NCBI GenBank assembly: GCA_030692515.1
Contig: JAUXZS010000016.1
Location: forward strand, 132,313 to 196,312
Direction: 5' to 3'
Origin: Bacteroidota bacterium
GTDB lineage: Bacteria > Bacteroidota > Bacteroidia > B-17B0 > Aurantibacillaceae
DNA length: 64,000 nt
In this document: positions 48,691 through 57,182 of the stretch, in pieces
How the letters are laid out: each line of letters opens with the position of its first letter
Numbering within the stretch: the stretch's first letter is position 1
Translations under genes and position numbers: made by a program
The notes under the pieces: model-generated
The model's input: the letters and a program-made list of their open reading frames with translations, nothing else
What the model was told of the DNA's origin: nothing
Databases searched by the model: none

Positions 48691-49923
48691 ATGACTAACG
48701 CCAAGACCTTTTTATTTGTTTCAATTGATGGAATGACAGACCCTTTAGGTCAATCACAAGTTATTCCTTATTTATTAGGTTTAGCAAAAAAAGGAATGAA
48801 AGTTGAAATTGTAAGTTGCGAAAAAAAAGAAAATTGGGATTTAAACCATACCATAATAGAATCCATCCTTAAACTCTCAAATATTTCCTGGAGTTTTTGT
48901 TTTTATAAAACCGGGAAACCCTTTTTATCACAATTACAAAACTTTTTAGCACTTAAAAAAATCGTAATTAAAATAGCAAAAATAAATTCTTTAAATACAA
49001 TTTTGCACTGCAGGAGCTATTTACCCGGCTTAATTGGTCTTTATTCAAAGAAAAAATTTAAGACTGGGTTTATTTTTGATATGCGTGGCTTTTGGAGTGA
49101 CGAAAGAATTGAAGGCGGGATATGGAATGTAAAAAGTCCTATAGGTTCATTATTATATACATATTTTAAGAAAAAAGAAAAAGAAATGATAATTTCAGCT
49201 GACGCGATTGTTGCTTTAACACACAAAGCAAAAGAAATTATTTTAAGTTGGGATTTGGGTGTTGCGTCGAATAAAATTACGGTGATTCCTTGTTGCGTTG
49301 ATCTTGAACATTTCTCGCAAAGTAATATAGATGGTAAACGATTGTCGTTATTACAAGAGAGCTATCCAAAACTAAAAAATAAATTTGTGTTAAGTTATGT
49401 TGGCTCGTTAGGCACTTGGTATCTAATAGAGGAAATGATGGCGTTTTTTAAAACTCTCTCAAAAAAAACAGATTCAATATTTTTAATCATAACAAAAGAT
49501 AGTTTAGATTTAGTTTATAACGCAGCTAAAAAACACAACATTGATATTGAAAAGCTAATTGTAGTTTCATCCTCAAGAGAAGATATGCCTTACTATATTT
49601 CATTGTCAACCGCATCTATATTTTTTATTAAACCCTCTTTTTCAAAATCGGCATCTTCCCCAACAAAAATGGGAGAACTTTTATCAACTCGTATTCCAAT
49701 AATAACTAATGCTGGCATTGGTGATGTTGATTTAATTATTCGAGAAACAGAATGTGGTGTTATCCTCAATAACTTTAGTGATGACTCTAATGAAAAGGCA
49801 GCTAAAAATTTGTTAGAAAATATTGATTTTTATAAAAACAAAACGGTGGCAACAGCTCACAAATATTTTTCTTTAGAAGATGGAATCAATCAATATTCAA
49901 AAATTTACACTTTATTTATATAA
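48691..49923 (+). CDS. GT4 family glycosyltransferase
   Basis: FLFVSIDGMTDPLGQSQVIPYLLGLAKKG...FIFDMRGFWSDERIEGG...ITVIPCCVDLEHF...SASSPTKMGELLSTRIPIITN. Confidence 0.88.
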   Translation: MTNAKTFLFVSIDGMTDPLGQSQVIPYLLGLAKKGMKVEIVSCEKKENWDLNHTIIESILKLSNISWSFCFYKTGKPFLSQLQNFLALKKIVIKIAKINSLNTILHCRSYLPGLIGLYSKKKFKTGFIFDMRGFWSDERIEGGIWNVKSPIGSLLYTYFKKKEKEMIISADAIVALTHKAKEIILSWDLGVASNKITVIPCCVDLEHFSQSNIDGKRLSLLQESYPKLKNKFVLSYVGSLGTWYLIEEMMAFFKTLSKKTDSIFLIITKDSLDLVYNAAKKHNIDIEKLIVVSSSREDMPYYISLSTASIFFIKPSFSKSASSPTKMGELLSTRIPIITNAGIGDVDLIIRETECGVILNNFSDDSNEKAAKNLLENIDFYKNKTVATAHKYFSLEDGINQYSKIYTLFI

Positions 49924-49941
49924 AAACATTAAATTTAGATC

Positions 49942-50979
49942 ATGCCTTCTCAAAATTTATCAACTATAATTGTCACCGGAGGAGCCGGATATATTGGTTC
50001 ACACACAATCATTGAATTGCTGACAAAAACAAATTATAATGTAATTTCTATCGATAACTTTTCAAATTCTACTGCAAAGTCTTACCAAAGAATTAAAGAA
50101 ATTACTAATAAATCTTTTGAATCTCTTGATTTTGATTTATGTAATGAGAATCAACTCGTAACGCAATTATCAAAAATAAAAAACATTATTGGCATCATCC
50201 ATTTTGCTGCTTATAAATCGGTTCCAGAAAGTGTTACTAACCCATTACTTTATTACATTAATAATTTAAATTCATTAAATAATCTTTTAAAGTTTGCCCA
50301 AGAACAAAAAATTGAAAATTTTATTTTTTCGTCATCATGTTCGGTTTATGGTAATGCTGAAAACTTACCGGTTACAGAAGAAACTCCGTTAAAAAAAGCC
50401 GAAAGCTCATACGGGCACACAAAACAAATTGGTGAGGATATTATTAATTTTGTTTGTAAAGCAAACCCCAATTTTAACGCCGTTTTATTACGTTACTTTA
50501 ATCCGGTTGGCGCTCATCCTTCAGGAAAAATTGGTGAGTTTCCATTAAACCGCCCAAATAATTTAGTGCCCATAATAACTCAAACAGCTGTTGGAAAAAA
50601 TTCTCTAACTGTATTTGGAAACGATTTTGACACCCGCGATGGCTCTTGCATAAGGGATTACATTCATGTTAGTGATATTGCCGATGCACATGTAAAAGCA
50701 CTCAATTATTTAATTGAAAGAAAAAATAAAAATAATGTTTCGTTATTTAATTTAGGAACAGGAAATGGAGTAAGTGTTTTAGAAGCAATAAAATCTTTTG
50801 AAAAAGTTTCTGGTAAAAAATTAAATTATACAATTGGGCCCAGACGTGAAGGAGATGTGGTTGCTATTTACGCCAATAATAATCTCGCAAAAAAAGAATT
50901 AAACTGGAATCCTGAATTTTCTTTAGATGATATGATGCTGAGTGCTTGGAAGTGGCAATTAAATTTAGAAGCGGAATAA
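49942..50979 (+). CDS. galE: UDP-glucose 4-epimerase
   Basis: IIVTGGAGYIGSHTIIELL...SSCSVYGNAENLPVTEETPLKKAESSYGHTKQIGEDI...RYFNPVGAHPSGKIGE...DGSCIRDYIHVSDIADAH. Confidence 0.95.
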   Translation: MPSQNLSTIIVTGGAGYIGSHTIIELLTKTNYNVISIDNFSNSTAKSYQRIKEITNKSFESLDFDLCNENQLVTQLSKIKNIIGIIHFAAYKSVPESVTNPLLYYINNLNSLNNLLKFAQEQKIENFIFSSSCSVYGNAENLPVTEETPLKKAESSYGHTKQIGEDIINFVCKANPNFNAVLLRYFNPVGAHPSGKIGEFPLNRPNNLVPIITQTAVGKNSLTVFGNDFDTRDGSCIRDYIHVSDIADAHVKALNYLIERKNKNNVSLFNLGTGNGVSVLEAIKSFEKVSGKKLNYTIGPRREGDVVAIYANNNLAKKELNWNPEFSLDDMMLSAWKWQLNLEAE

Positions 50980-50988
50980 TTTATTAAA

Positions 50989-51624
50989 TTAAACTCCCTT
51001 TTCTAAATAATCTTTAAACTTTGTTTTATAATCTGTTATACTTCTTAAAATAACTTCATGCGCCTCCTTTGAACCATAAGTATGCGTTATTTCAACTGCT
51101 TTATTTTCTTGGCCTGGCATGTTTTTATAGGTTAAAAAATAATGCTTCAACCTATCAATTAAATTTGCTGGGCAATCTTTTACCTCTTTAATGTGTCCAT
51201 ATATTTCATCTTGCTTTAAAACCGCAATAATTTTATCGTCGGCCTCGTCTTTATCAATCATTCTAAAACCACCAATTGGAATAGCCTCTAAAATTATATC
51301 TCCACTAGTAATATTTTTTTCAGTTATCACGCAAATATCTAATGGATCTCCATCACCGCGCAAAACTGATTTTCCTGATTTAATTTCCGAAAAATCTCTT
51401 ACTTTTTCACCACAATAAGTTTGCGGAATAAATCCATAAAGTGCCGGAACTATATTTGAAAATTTTTGTGGACGATCAACTTTTCTATAACCTGTAACTT
51501 TATCAATTTCGTATTTCACATTATCAGTTGGCACCATTTCAATATAGGCCGTGATGCTATTAGGACAATTTTCACCAATCGGAATTCCATGCCATGGGTG
51601 AGGTTTATATAATTGAAAACTCAT
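50989..51624 (-). CDS. ppa: Inorganic pyrophosphatase (family I)
   Basis: HPWHGIPIGENCPNSITAYIEMVPTDNVKYEIDKVTGYRKVDRPQKFSNIVPALYGFIPQTYCGEKV...GDGDPLDICVI. Confidence 0.93.
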   Translation of the reverse strand: MSFQLYKPHPWHGIPIGENCPNSITAYIEMVPTDNVKYEIDKVTGYRKVDRPQKFSNIVPALYGFIPQTYCGEKVRDFSEIKSGKSVLRGDGDPLDICVITEKNITSGDIILEAIPIGGFRMIDKDEADDKIIAVLKQDEIYGHIKEVKDCPANLIDRLKHYFLTYKNMPGQENKAVEITHTYGSKEAHEVILRSITDYKTKFKDYLEKGV

Positions 51625-51626
51625 TT

Positions 51627-52217
51627 TTAAAATTTAAAATATTTTTTAAATAACCAGTAAAATAAAAAAATTACGAGCAGTGAACTTAACAATAACATTA
51701 TTGTTTGCGACTTTGAAGGGATTAAGTTTCGTTCTTCTGCAGCATTTGATGTTTGTGCTAACAACCTATGTAAACCTAAATTCTTTTTTAAAAAACTTGC
51801 TTCCTCATAGTAATCATTACCATAAGTAACTGCATAAAAATCTTCCTTATCGTTTTTAAAATATTTTCTGCTCCTACTGCACCAATTCATAACGGCTTTG
51901 TCTATTTGTTTATAAGTACTATAAATAATCCACTCCTCTCCTTCGCTGAATTCTTGAGCGCATTCAACTCCACATTCAAACAAAACCTTAAACTGTTTGG
52001 TGGCATTTCCTTTATATAATTCATCTATTTCAAAAATTGCAATGCCAAATTTATTATCGCAAGGTGTTACTGAAATAATTTTTCCTTTAAAAATTATTTC
52101 ATACTTATCGCATTCTTTGATGCTAAGTTCAGTTAAAGGGCATTGACATGCATTACTTATTTTTGAAATAAGAAAAAGTACTGTTACAAAAAATAATTTT
52201 AAAAATTTATAGTTCAT
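51627..52217 (-). CDS. Secreted/membrane-anchored protein with TIMP/NTR-like domain
   Basis: Signal peptide then CQCPLTELSIKECDKYEIIFKGKIISVTPCDN...FEIDELYKG...CGVECAQEFSEGEEWIIYST; C-terminal TM helix. Confidence 0.55.
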   Translation of the reverse strand: MNYKFLKLFFVTVLFLISKISNACQCPLTELSIKECDKYEIIFKGKIISVTPCDNKFGIAIFEIDELYKGNATKQFKVLFECGVECAQEFSEGEEWIIYSTYKQIDKAVMNWCSRSRKYFKNDKEDFYAVTYGNDYYEEASFLKKNLGLHRLLAQTSNAAEERNLIPSKSQTIMLLLSSLLVIFLFYWLFKKYFKF

Positions 52218-53707
52218 TAAAAGGTTGTATTATTTATAAATACATGAGATGCATTTATTAATTCATAAAGCACCTCATCTTTTTCCATAAAAGAAACACT
52301 TTTTCTATAAGTAGAAATTAATGCTTCCACTTTTTCGGAAGACTTTAAAGGACGTTTTAATTCTAATGCTTGAGCCGCGTTTAATAATTCAATCGCCAAA
52401 ACTTTTTCGGTATTTTCAATTACCAAAAAACATTTTGTAGCAGCATTTGCTCCCATACTTACATGATCTTCTTGACCGTTGCTGGAAACAATACTATCAA
52501 TACTTGCAGGTGTGCATAACTGTTTGCTCTGACTAACAATACTTGCCGCAGTGTACTGAGGAATCATAAAGCCAGAATTTAATCCGGCTTTGGCCGCTAA
52601 GAAAGGTGGTAATCCTCTTTGCCCGGAAATTAAAAGATAGGTTCTGCGTTCTGAAATGCTCCCCAATTCCGCCATTGCAATACATAAAAAATCTAAAGCC
52701 AAAGCTAATGGTTGTCCATGAAAATTTCCTCCGCTTAATATTTCATCGTCGTCAGGAAAAATAGTTGGGTTATCGGTTACTGAATTAATTTCAGTTTCAA
52801 AAACAGACTTCACATAATTAACAGTGTCTTTTGTTGCGCCATGCACTTGAGGTGCACATCGGAAAGAATAAGGGTCTTGTACTTGTTTTTTTTCTTGCTT
52901 ACCAATTTCACTTCCCTCTAAATATTTTCTAATATCGCGTGCTGTTTGCAATTGCCCGGCGTGAGCTCTGATGGTATGCAAATTATCTTTAAACGGGTCA
53001 ATTCGTCCATCAAATGCATCTAAAGAAACTGCTGTAATAAAATCTGCGGCTGTATTTAAATGTTCGGATTTAATTAAACAATAACAACCATAAGCACTCA
53101 TAAATTGTGTGCCATTTAAAAGTGCCAGACCTTCTTTAGATTTTAGTTTTATTGGCGAAAGATTATTTTCTTTTAAAACATCAATAGCGTTTAGCTGTTT
53201 ATTTTTATAATTTACTTTTCCTAAACCTAACAAGGGCAAACTTAAATGGGCCAATGGTGCTAAATCACCACTTGCACCCAAAGAACCTTGCTGATAGATT
53301 ACGGGATAAATTTTATGATTAATAAAATCACACAAGCGCTCAACAGTTTGTAGTTGTACGCCACTCTTTCCATAACTCAATGATTGAATTTTTAAAAATA
53401 ACATTAGTTTTACAACCTCTTGCGGAACCTCTAAGCCCAAACCGCAAGCATGACTCTTAACTAGATTTTCTTGTAATTGCTCTAAATCGTTATCAGGAAT
53501 AATTACATTGCATAAAGAACCAAAACCTGTGTTTATGCCGTAAATAGGATCATTATTATTTTTTAATTTTTCATCTAAAAAATTTCTACATTTTAAAATA
53601 GATTTTTTTGTTGCTTCTGATAAAGCGACTTTTGCATCACTATCCGCTAAGAAATTTTTTAAATCTAATAAAGTTAGTTTTTTAGTATGATCAACATTAA
53701 ATGTCAT
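52217..53707 (-). CDS. hutH: Histidine ammonia-lyase (aromatic amino acid ammonia-lyase family)
   Basis: YGINTGFGSLCNV, LVKSHACGLG, YQQGSLGASGDLAPLAHLSLPLLG (MIO-forming ASG), TDNPTIF, GGNFHGQPLALALDFL. Confidence 0.92.
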   Translation of the reverse strand: MTFNVDHTKKLTLLDLKNFLADSDAKVALSEATKKSILKCRNFLDEKLKNNNDPIYGINTGFGSLCNVIIPDNDLEQLQENLVKSHACGLGLEVPQEVVKLMLFLKIQSLSYGKSGVQLQTVERLCDFINHKIYPVIYQQGSLGASGDLAPLAHLSLPLLGLGKVNYKNKQLNAIDVLKENNLSPIKLKSKEGLALLNGTQFMSAYGCYCLIKSEHLNTAADFITAVSLDAFDGRIDPFKDNLHTIRAHAGQLQTARDIRKYLEGSEIGKQEKKQVQDPYSFRCAPQVHGATKDTVNYVKSVFETEINSVTDNPTIFPDDDEILSGGNFHGQPLALALDFLCIAMAELGSISERRTYLLISGQRGLPPFLAAKAGLNSGFMIPQYTAASIVSQSKQLCTPASIDSIVSSNGQEDHVSMGANAATKCFLVIENTEKVLAIELLNAAQALELKRPLKSSEKVEALISTYRKSVSFMEKDEVLYELINASHVFINNTTF

Positions 53708-53713
53708 TATAAT

Positions 53714-55189
53714 TTATTTTAATTCGTCAATTATTTGCGCAAGACTTAATTTTTTTTGTTCGCCCGTTGTCATGTTTTTAAAGGCGTAAGTTTTAGTTGC
53801 TATTTCATCACCACCCACTATACAAACAAACGGAATATTTTTTTTGTTAGCGTAATCAAATTGCTTACTTAATTTTTTTGTTACGTCAGGATAAATTTCG
53901 CAGGAAATATTATTTTCTCTTAAAGAAGCTGCTAATTGCAAACAGTGTTGTTGTGTTTCCAAATCAAAATGAGTAAATAATAGTTTGGTGCTCGAAACTT
54001 TACTGATATTCTCTGGAAATAAATTTAATTCTTCCATCACATCATAAATACGATCAATACCAAAAGATATTCCTACTCCACTCATATCTTTTAAACCAAA
54101 AATTCCTGTAAGGTCATCATAACGTCCACCGCCTAATATACTTGGTGTAAAAGTTCCTGCGTTTGCCTTTACTTCAAAAATTGTTCCTGTATAATAATTT
54201 AATCCGCGGGCAAGCGTAATATCTAATTCAATTTTTGCAAAAGAAGTATTAGAATTATCTAAAAGATATTCAATTTCTTCAATTCCTTTTTTTCCTTCAT
54301 CATTGCTACCAACTAACTTTCTTAACACCTCTACTTTTTCGTTATTGTTTCCCTTAAAATCTAAAAGAGGTTGTAATGTTTCAATTGCTGTAGCTGAAAT
54401 TCCTTTTTCTAATAGTTCTTTGTTAACACCATCTTTTCCAACCTTATCTAGTTTATCAATTGCTACTGTAATATCAATAATTTTTGAAGGCTCGTTAATC
54501 ACTTCGGCTAAAGCAGTTAAAATTTTACGATTATTAAATTTCAAAATAACTGGCACGTTTAATTCTTTAAACGATTTATCCATTAATGAAATTAAATCCA
54601 ATTCGTTAATTAAAGAATCAGAACCAATAACATCAGCGTCACATTGGTAAAATTCGCGATAGCGTCCTTTTTGTGGTCTGTCAGCTCTCCAAACCGGTTG
54701 TATTTGATATCGCTTAAAAGGAAATGTTAATTGATGCTGATTCATTACCACATAGCGCGCAAAGGGCACTGTTAAATCGTAACGTAAAGCTTTTTCGGCA
54801 ATTTTATTAACGACTTTTGCTCTGATAAAACGATTGACAGTTGAATGATAAATTAATAGATCACGCAACCTTTGTTCTTCAATAGGAGTACGAGCATTAT
54901 TTTCAATTAATAGTTCCCATTCTTTTTTCTTTTCCACGTACTCATCTCCAAAATCTGTATCAGATATCGCCTCCATGAAGTTCCCGCTGTTAAGTATCTT
55001 AAAAATAAGTTTATCTCCTTCATCTCCATACTTACCTGTTAATGTAGATAAATTCTCCATCGCAGGTGTTTCTATTGGTTGGTAGCCAAACAACTCAAAG
55101 TTTTTTCGGATAATGTTTAAAATATACTGTCGCTTCTGCATTTCTACAGGTCCAAAATCGCGAGTACCTTTAGGTATTGATGGTTTCAT
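53714..55189 (-). CDS. hisS: Histidyl-tRNA synthetase
   Basis: MKPSIPKGTRDFGPVEMQKRQYI; motif 2 RYQIQPVWRADRPQKGRYREFYQCDADVIG; ARGLNYYTGTIFEV; GGGRYDDL. Start ATG 55189 preferred. Confidence 0.95.
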   Translation of the reverse strand: MKPSIPKGTRDFGPVEMQKRQYILNIIRKNFELFGYQPIETPAMENLSTLTGKYGDEGDKLIFKILNSGNFMEAISDTDFGDEYVEKKKEWELLIENNARTPIEEQRLRDLLIYHSTVNRFIRAKVVNKIAEKALRYDLTVPFARYVVMNQHQLTFPFKRYQIQPVWRADRPQKGRYREFYQCDADVIGSDSLINELDLISLMDKSFKELNVPVILKFNNRKILTALAEVINEPSKIIDITVAIDKLDKVGKDGVNKELLEKGISATAIETLQPLLDFKGNNNEKVEVLRKLVGSNDEGKKGIEEIEYLLDNSNTSFAKIELDITLARGLNYYTGTIFEVKANAGTFTPSILGGGRYDDLTGIFGLKDMSGVGISFGIDRIYDVMEELNLFPENISKVSSTKLLFTHFDLETQQHCLQLAASLRENNISCEIYPDVTKKLSKQFDYANKKNIPFVCIVGGDEIATKTYAFKNMTTGEQKKLSLAQIIDELK

Positions 55190-55279
55190 TGAAAAATATA
55201 ATAAGCACAAACTTAACGATTTTATAGCTATTAACTTTCAAAATTTTATCATAATTAGACCAGCTTTTATAGTATCCAC

Positions 55280-56974
55280 ATGCGTAATTATCACTATTTT
55301 GGGGCAGCCATAATTAAATTGACCTTGAAGAAACCTAAAATACTTCTACTGACTTTTTTATTCAGCAATTTTTATTTTCTATTGGCTCAAAAAGCAGTAA
55401 ACACATCTTTTTTTGATAAAAATGGGGCTCTCTCTACAATTGAAGATGCACTTTATTTTAGAGAAACTACTGATTCTGTTGATTATTATAAATCGTATTA
55501 CTTAATAGATAGTTCCTTATTTTTCTATGGCAAAATTATTTCAGCTAAAGACTCGTCTGACCAAAAAAATCTTTACTCAGGGCTTTGTATTTGGTACTAT
55601 AGTAATGGTAATAAAAAAACCGAAAATAATTATAATGATAAAGGAATTTTTAATGGAACATGTTCGGATTATTTTGAAAATGGAATGCTGAAAAAACAAG
55701 TAGAGTATATTAATGGAAGACTCAAAAATAAAACTTTTACCGAATATAGTTCAAGTGGAGCAGATGCAACAGTTTTCCAAGATGATTTTTATGACAACCG
55801 CTTTAACTGGTTGCTTACCTCAAACGATAACGGATCGGCAAAAATAAAAATTGGTGGTTTAGAATTAATTAGTAAAACTAAAAAAGGTTTTATAAAATTA
55901 TTCCCAAATAAAATTGCAACTAAAAATTATTCCATTGAAACTATTATTAATTCAAATTCTTTATCAAAAATCACAAAAGGAGGGATAATTTTTGGATTTA
56001 AAGACTCAGCAAACTATTATTATTACTTTATTTCGAAAAATCAGTATTATATCGGGTCCTTTAAGGATAATGTGGAAACAAAACATGCTGATGGATTTGT
56101 TTCTCCATTATTAATTGACGGAAATTGGAATAAGCTCAAAGTAATTCGGTTAAAAAATAAATTATTATATAGTATTAATGATGACATCCTATTTTCTGTG
56201 GATGAATCCAACGACGTAGAAAATGGAATAGGTCTTTCCATAAATACATCTGGTATTGTTGTGTTTGACAGATTGATTGTTAGGGAATACCAAAACGATA
56301 AAGTTATTGAGTCCACATATCCAATATTAAAAGGCTTTAACACATACAACATACATAATGATGATTATGGTATCCAAAATTTTTCAACTGGTCTAATTTT
56401 AAACAAAGAGGGGCTTATAATAACCAATGCTTCAAATTTTAATCAATACACGCAAATAATTGTAGAAACATATGTTAATGATTCTATAAAAAAATTCTTT
56501 GCTGATTTAGTGGTTAAAGATCATTTTAATAATCTTGCTATTATTAAAATTAGAAATCCAGAAAATTATTATCTTTCAGAGCCTGCCTATTCATTTTGCG
56601 AAAAAGGATCAGTTGAAATCGAGAGCGACTTGTACTCCATGTATTTTACTAAAGGAGATACTAACGAAAATAAAACAACTCTTATTAAAGGGAAACTAAA
56701 AACTAAAGCCCGTTTTGAAAACTTATCCGCAACTTTTTATTCTTCCTTGAAAACTGAAATAATAACACTCGGCGGGCCAGTTTTTACAGAAGATGGTGAA
56801 TTGCTAGGTATTATTACTGTTCCCGCATTAAAAAACCTTACAACAGCAGTTAAATTAGGTCAAATAGAACAAATTATTTTTAATTCCCGTCGAAACTTTA
56901 AAAAACTAAAAAAACCAGAAAAAAATTCGATATCAGCTATTTCAAGAAACATAGTGCTTATTAAGGTAAGATAG
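55280..56974 (+). CDS. Secreted protein: MORN_2-type repeats + ConA-like region + degenerate trypsin/HtrA-like domain
   Basis: SGLCIWYYSNGNKKTENNYNDKGIFNGTCSDYFENGMLKKQVEYING; DDFYDNRFNWLL...ENGIGLSINTSGIVVFDRLIVRE; LILNKEGLIITNASNF...NNLAIIKI...LGGPVFTEDGELLGIIT. Confidence 0.65.
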   Translation: MRNYHYFGAAIIKLTLKKPKILLLTFLFSNFYFLLAQKAVNTSFFDKNGALSTIEDALYFRETTDSVDYYKSYYLIDSSLFFYGKIISAKDSSDQKNLYSGLCIWYYSNGNKKTENNYNDKGIFNGTCSDYFENGMLKKQVEYINGRLKNKTFTEYSSSGADATVFQDDFYDNRFNWLLTSNDNGSAKIKIGGLELISKTKKGFIKLFPNKIATKNYSIETIINSNSLSKITKGGIIFGFKDSANYYYYFISKNQYYIGSFKDNVETKHADGFVSPLLIDGNWNKLKVIRLKNKLLYSINDDILFSVDESNDVENGIGLSINTSGIVVFDRLIVREYQNDKVIESTYPILKGFNTYNIHNDDYGIQNFSTGLILNKEGLIITNASNFNQYTQIIVETYVNDSIKKFFADLVVKDHFNNLAIIKIRNPENYYLSEPAYSFCEKGSVEIESDLYSMYFTKGDTNENKTTLIKGKLKTKARFENLSATFYSSLKTEIITLGGPVFTEDGELLGIITVPALKNLTTAVKLGQIEQIIFNSRRNFKKLKKPEKNSISAISRNIVLIKVR

Positions 56975-57090
56975 TAGCTATCAAATAGATTAACGAGATA
57001 CAAAACGAGTATAAATATTTTTATTTGAATTTTCGGCACTTCTAAAATATTAAATAATTAATTTTTACATAAAAGGTGAATTTTCGACAC

Positions 57091-57127
57091 GGAAACTTGC
57101 GGAGCAAATAAAGTTTCCATAGTTTTG
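57091..57127 (+). promoter_or_regulatory. Palindrome GGAAACTT-N12-AAGTTTCC overlapping a TTG-N20-TAGTTTTG promoter
   Basis: GGAAACTT 57091-57098, AAGTTTCC 57111-57118, TAGTTTTG 57120-57127, TTG 57097-57099; upstream of the TonB receptor at 57183. Confidence 0.5.
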
Positions 57128-57182
57128 CGCTCGATTAAAACAATTTTGCTAAAACAGCGTTTACAAACTACAAACAATTAAT

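Noticed and set aside
32792-50979. Biosynthetic gene cluster for a small-molecule product
   Set aside because: Content (GTs, MTases, Wzt ATPase, GalE, AsnB) fits surface-polysaccharide synthesis; no PKS/NRPS or other scaffold enzymes.
54303-54650. 115-aa plus-strand ORF
   Set aside because: Antisense to hisS.
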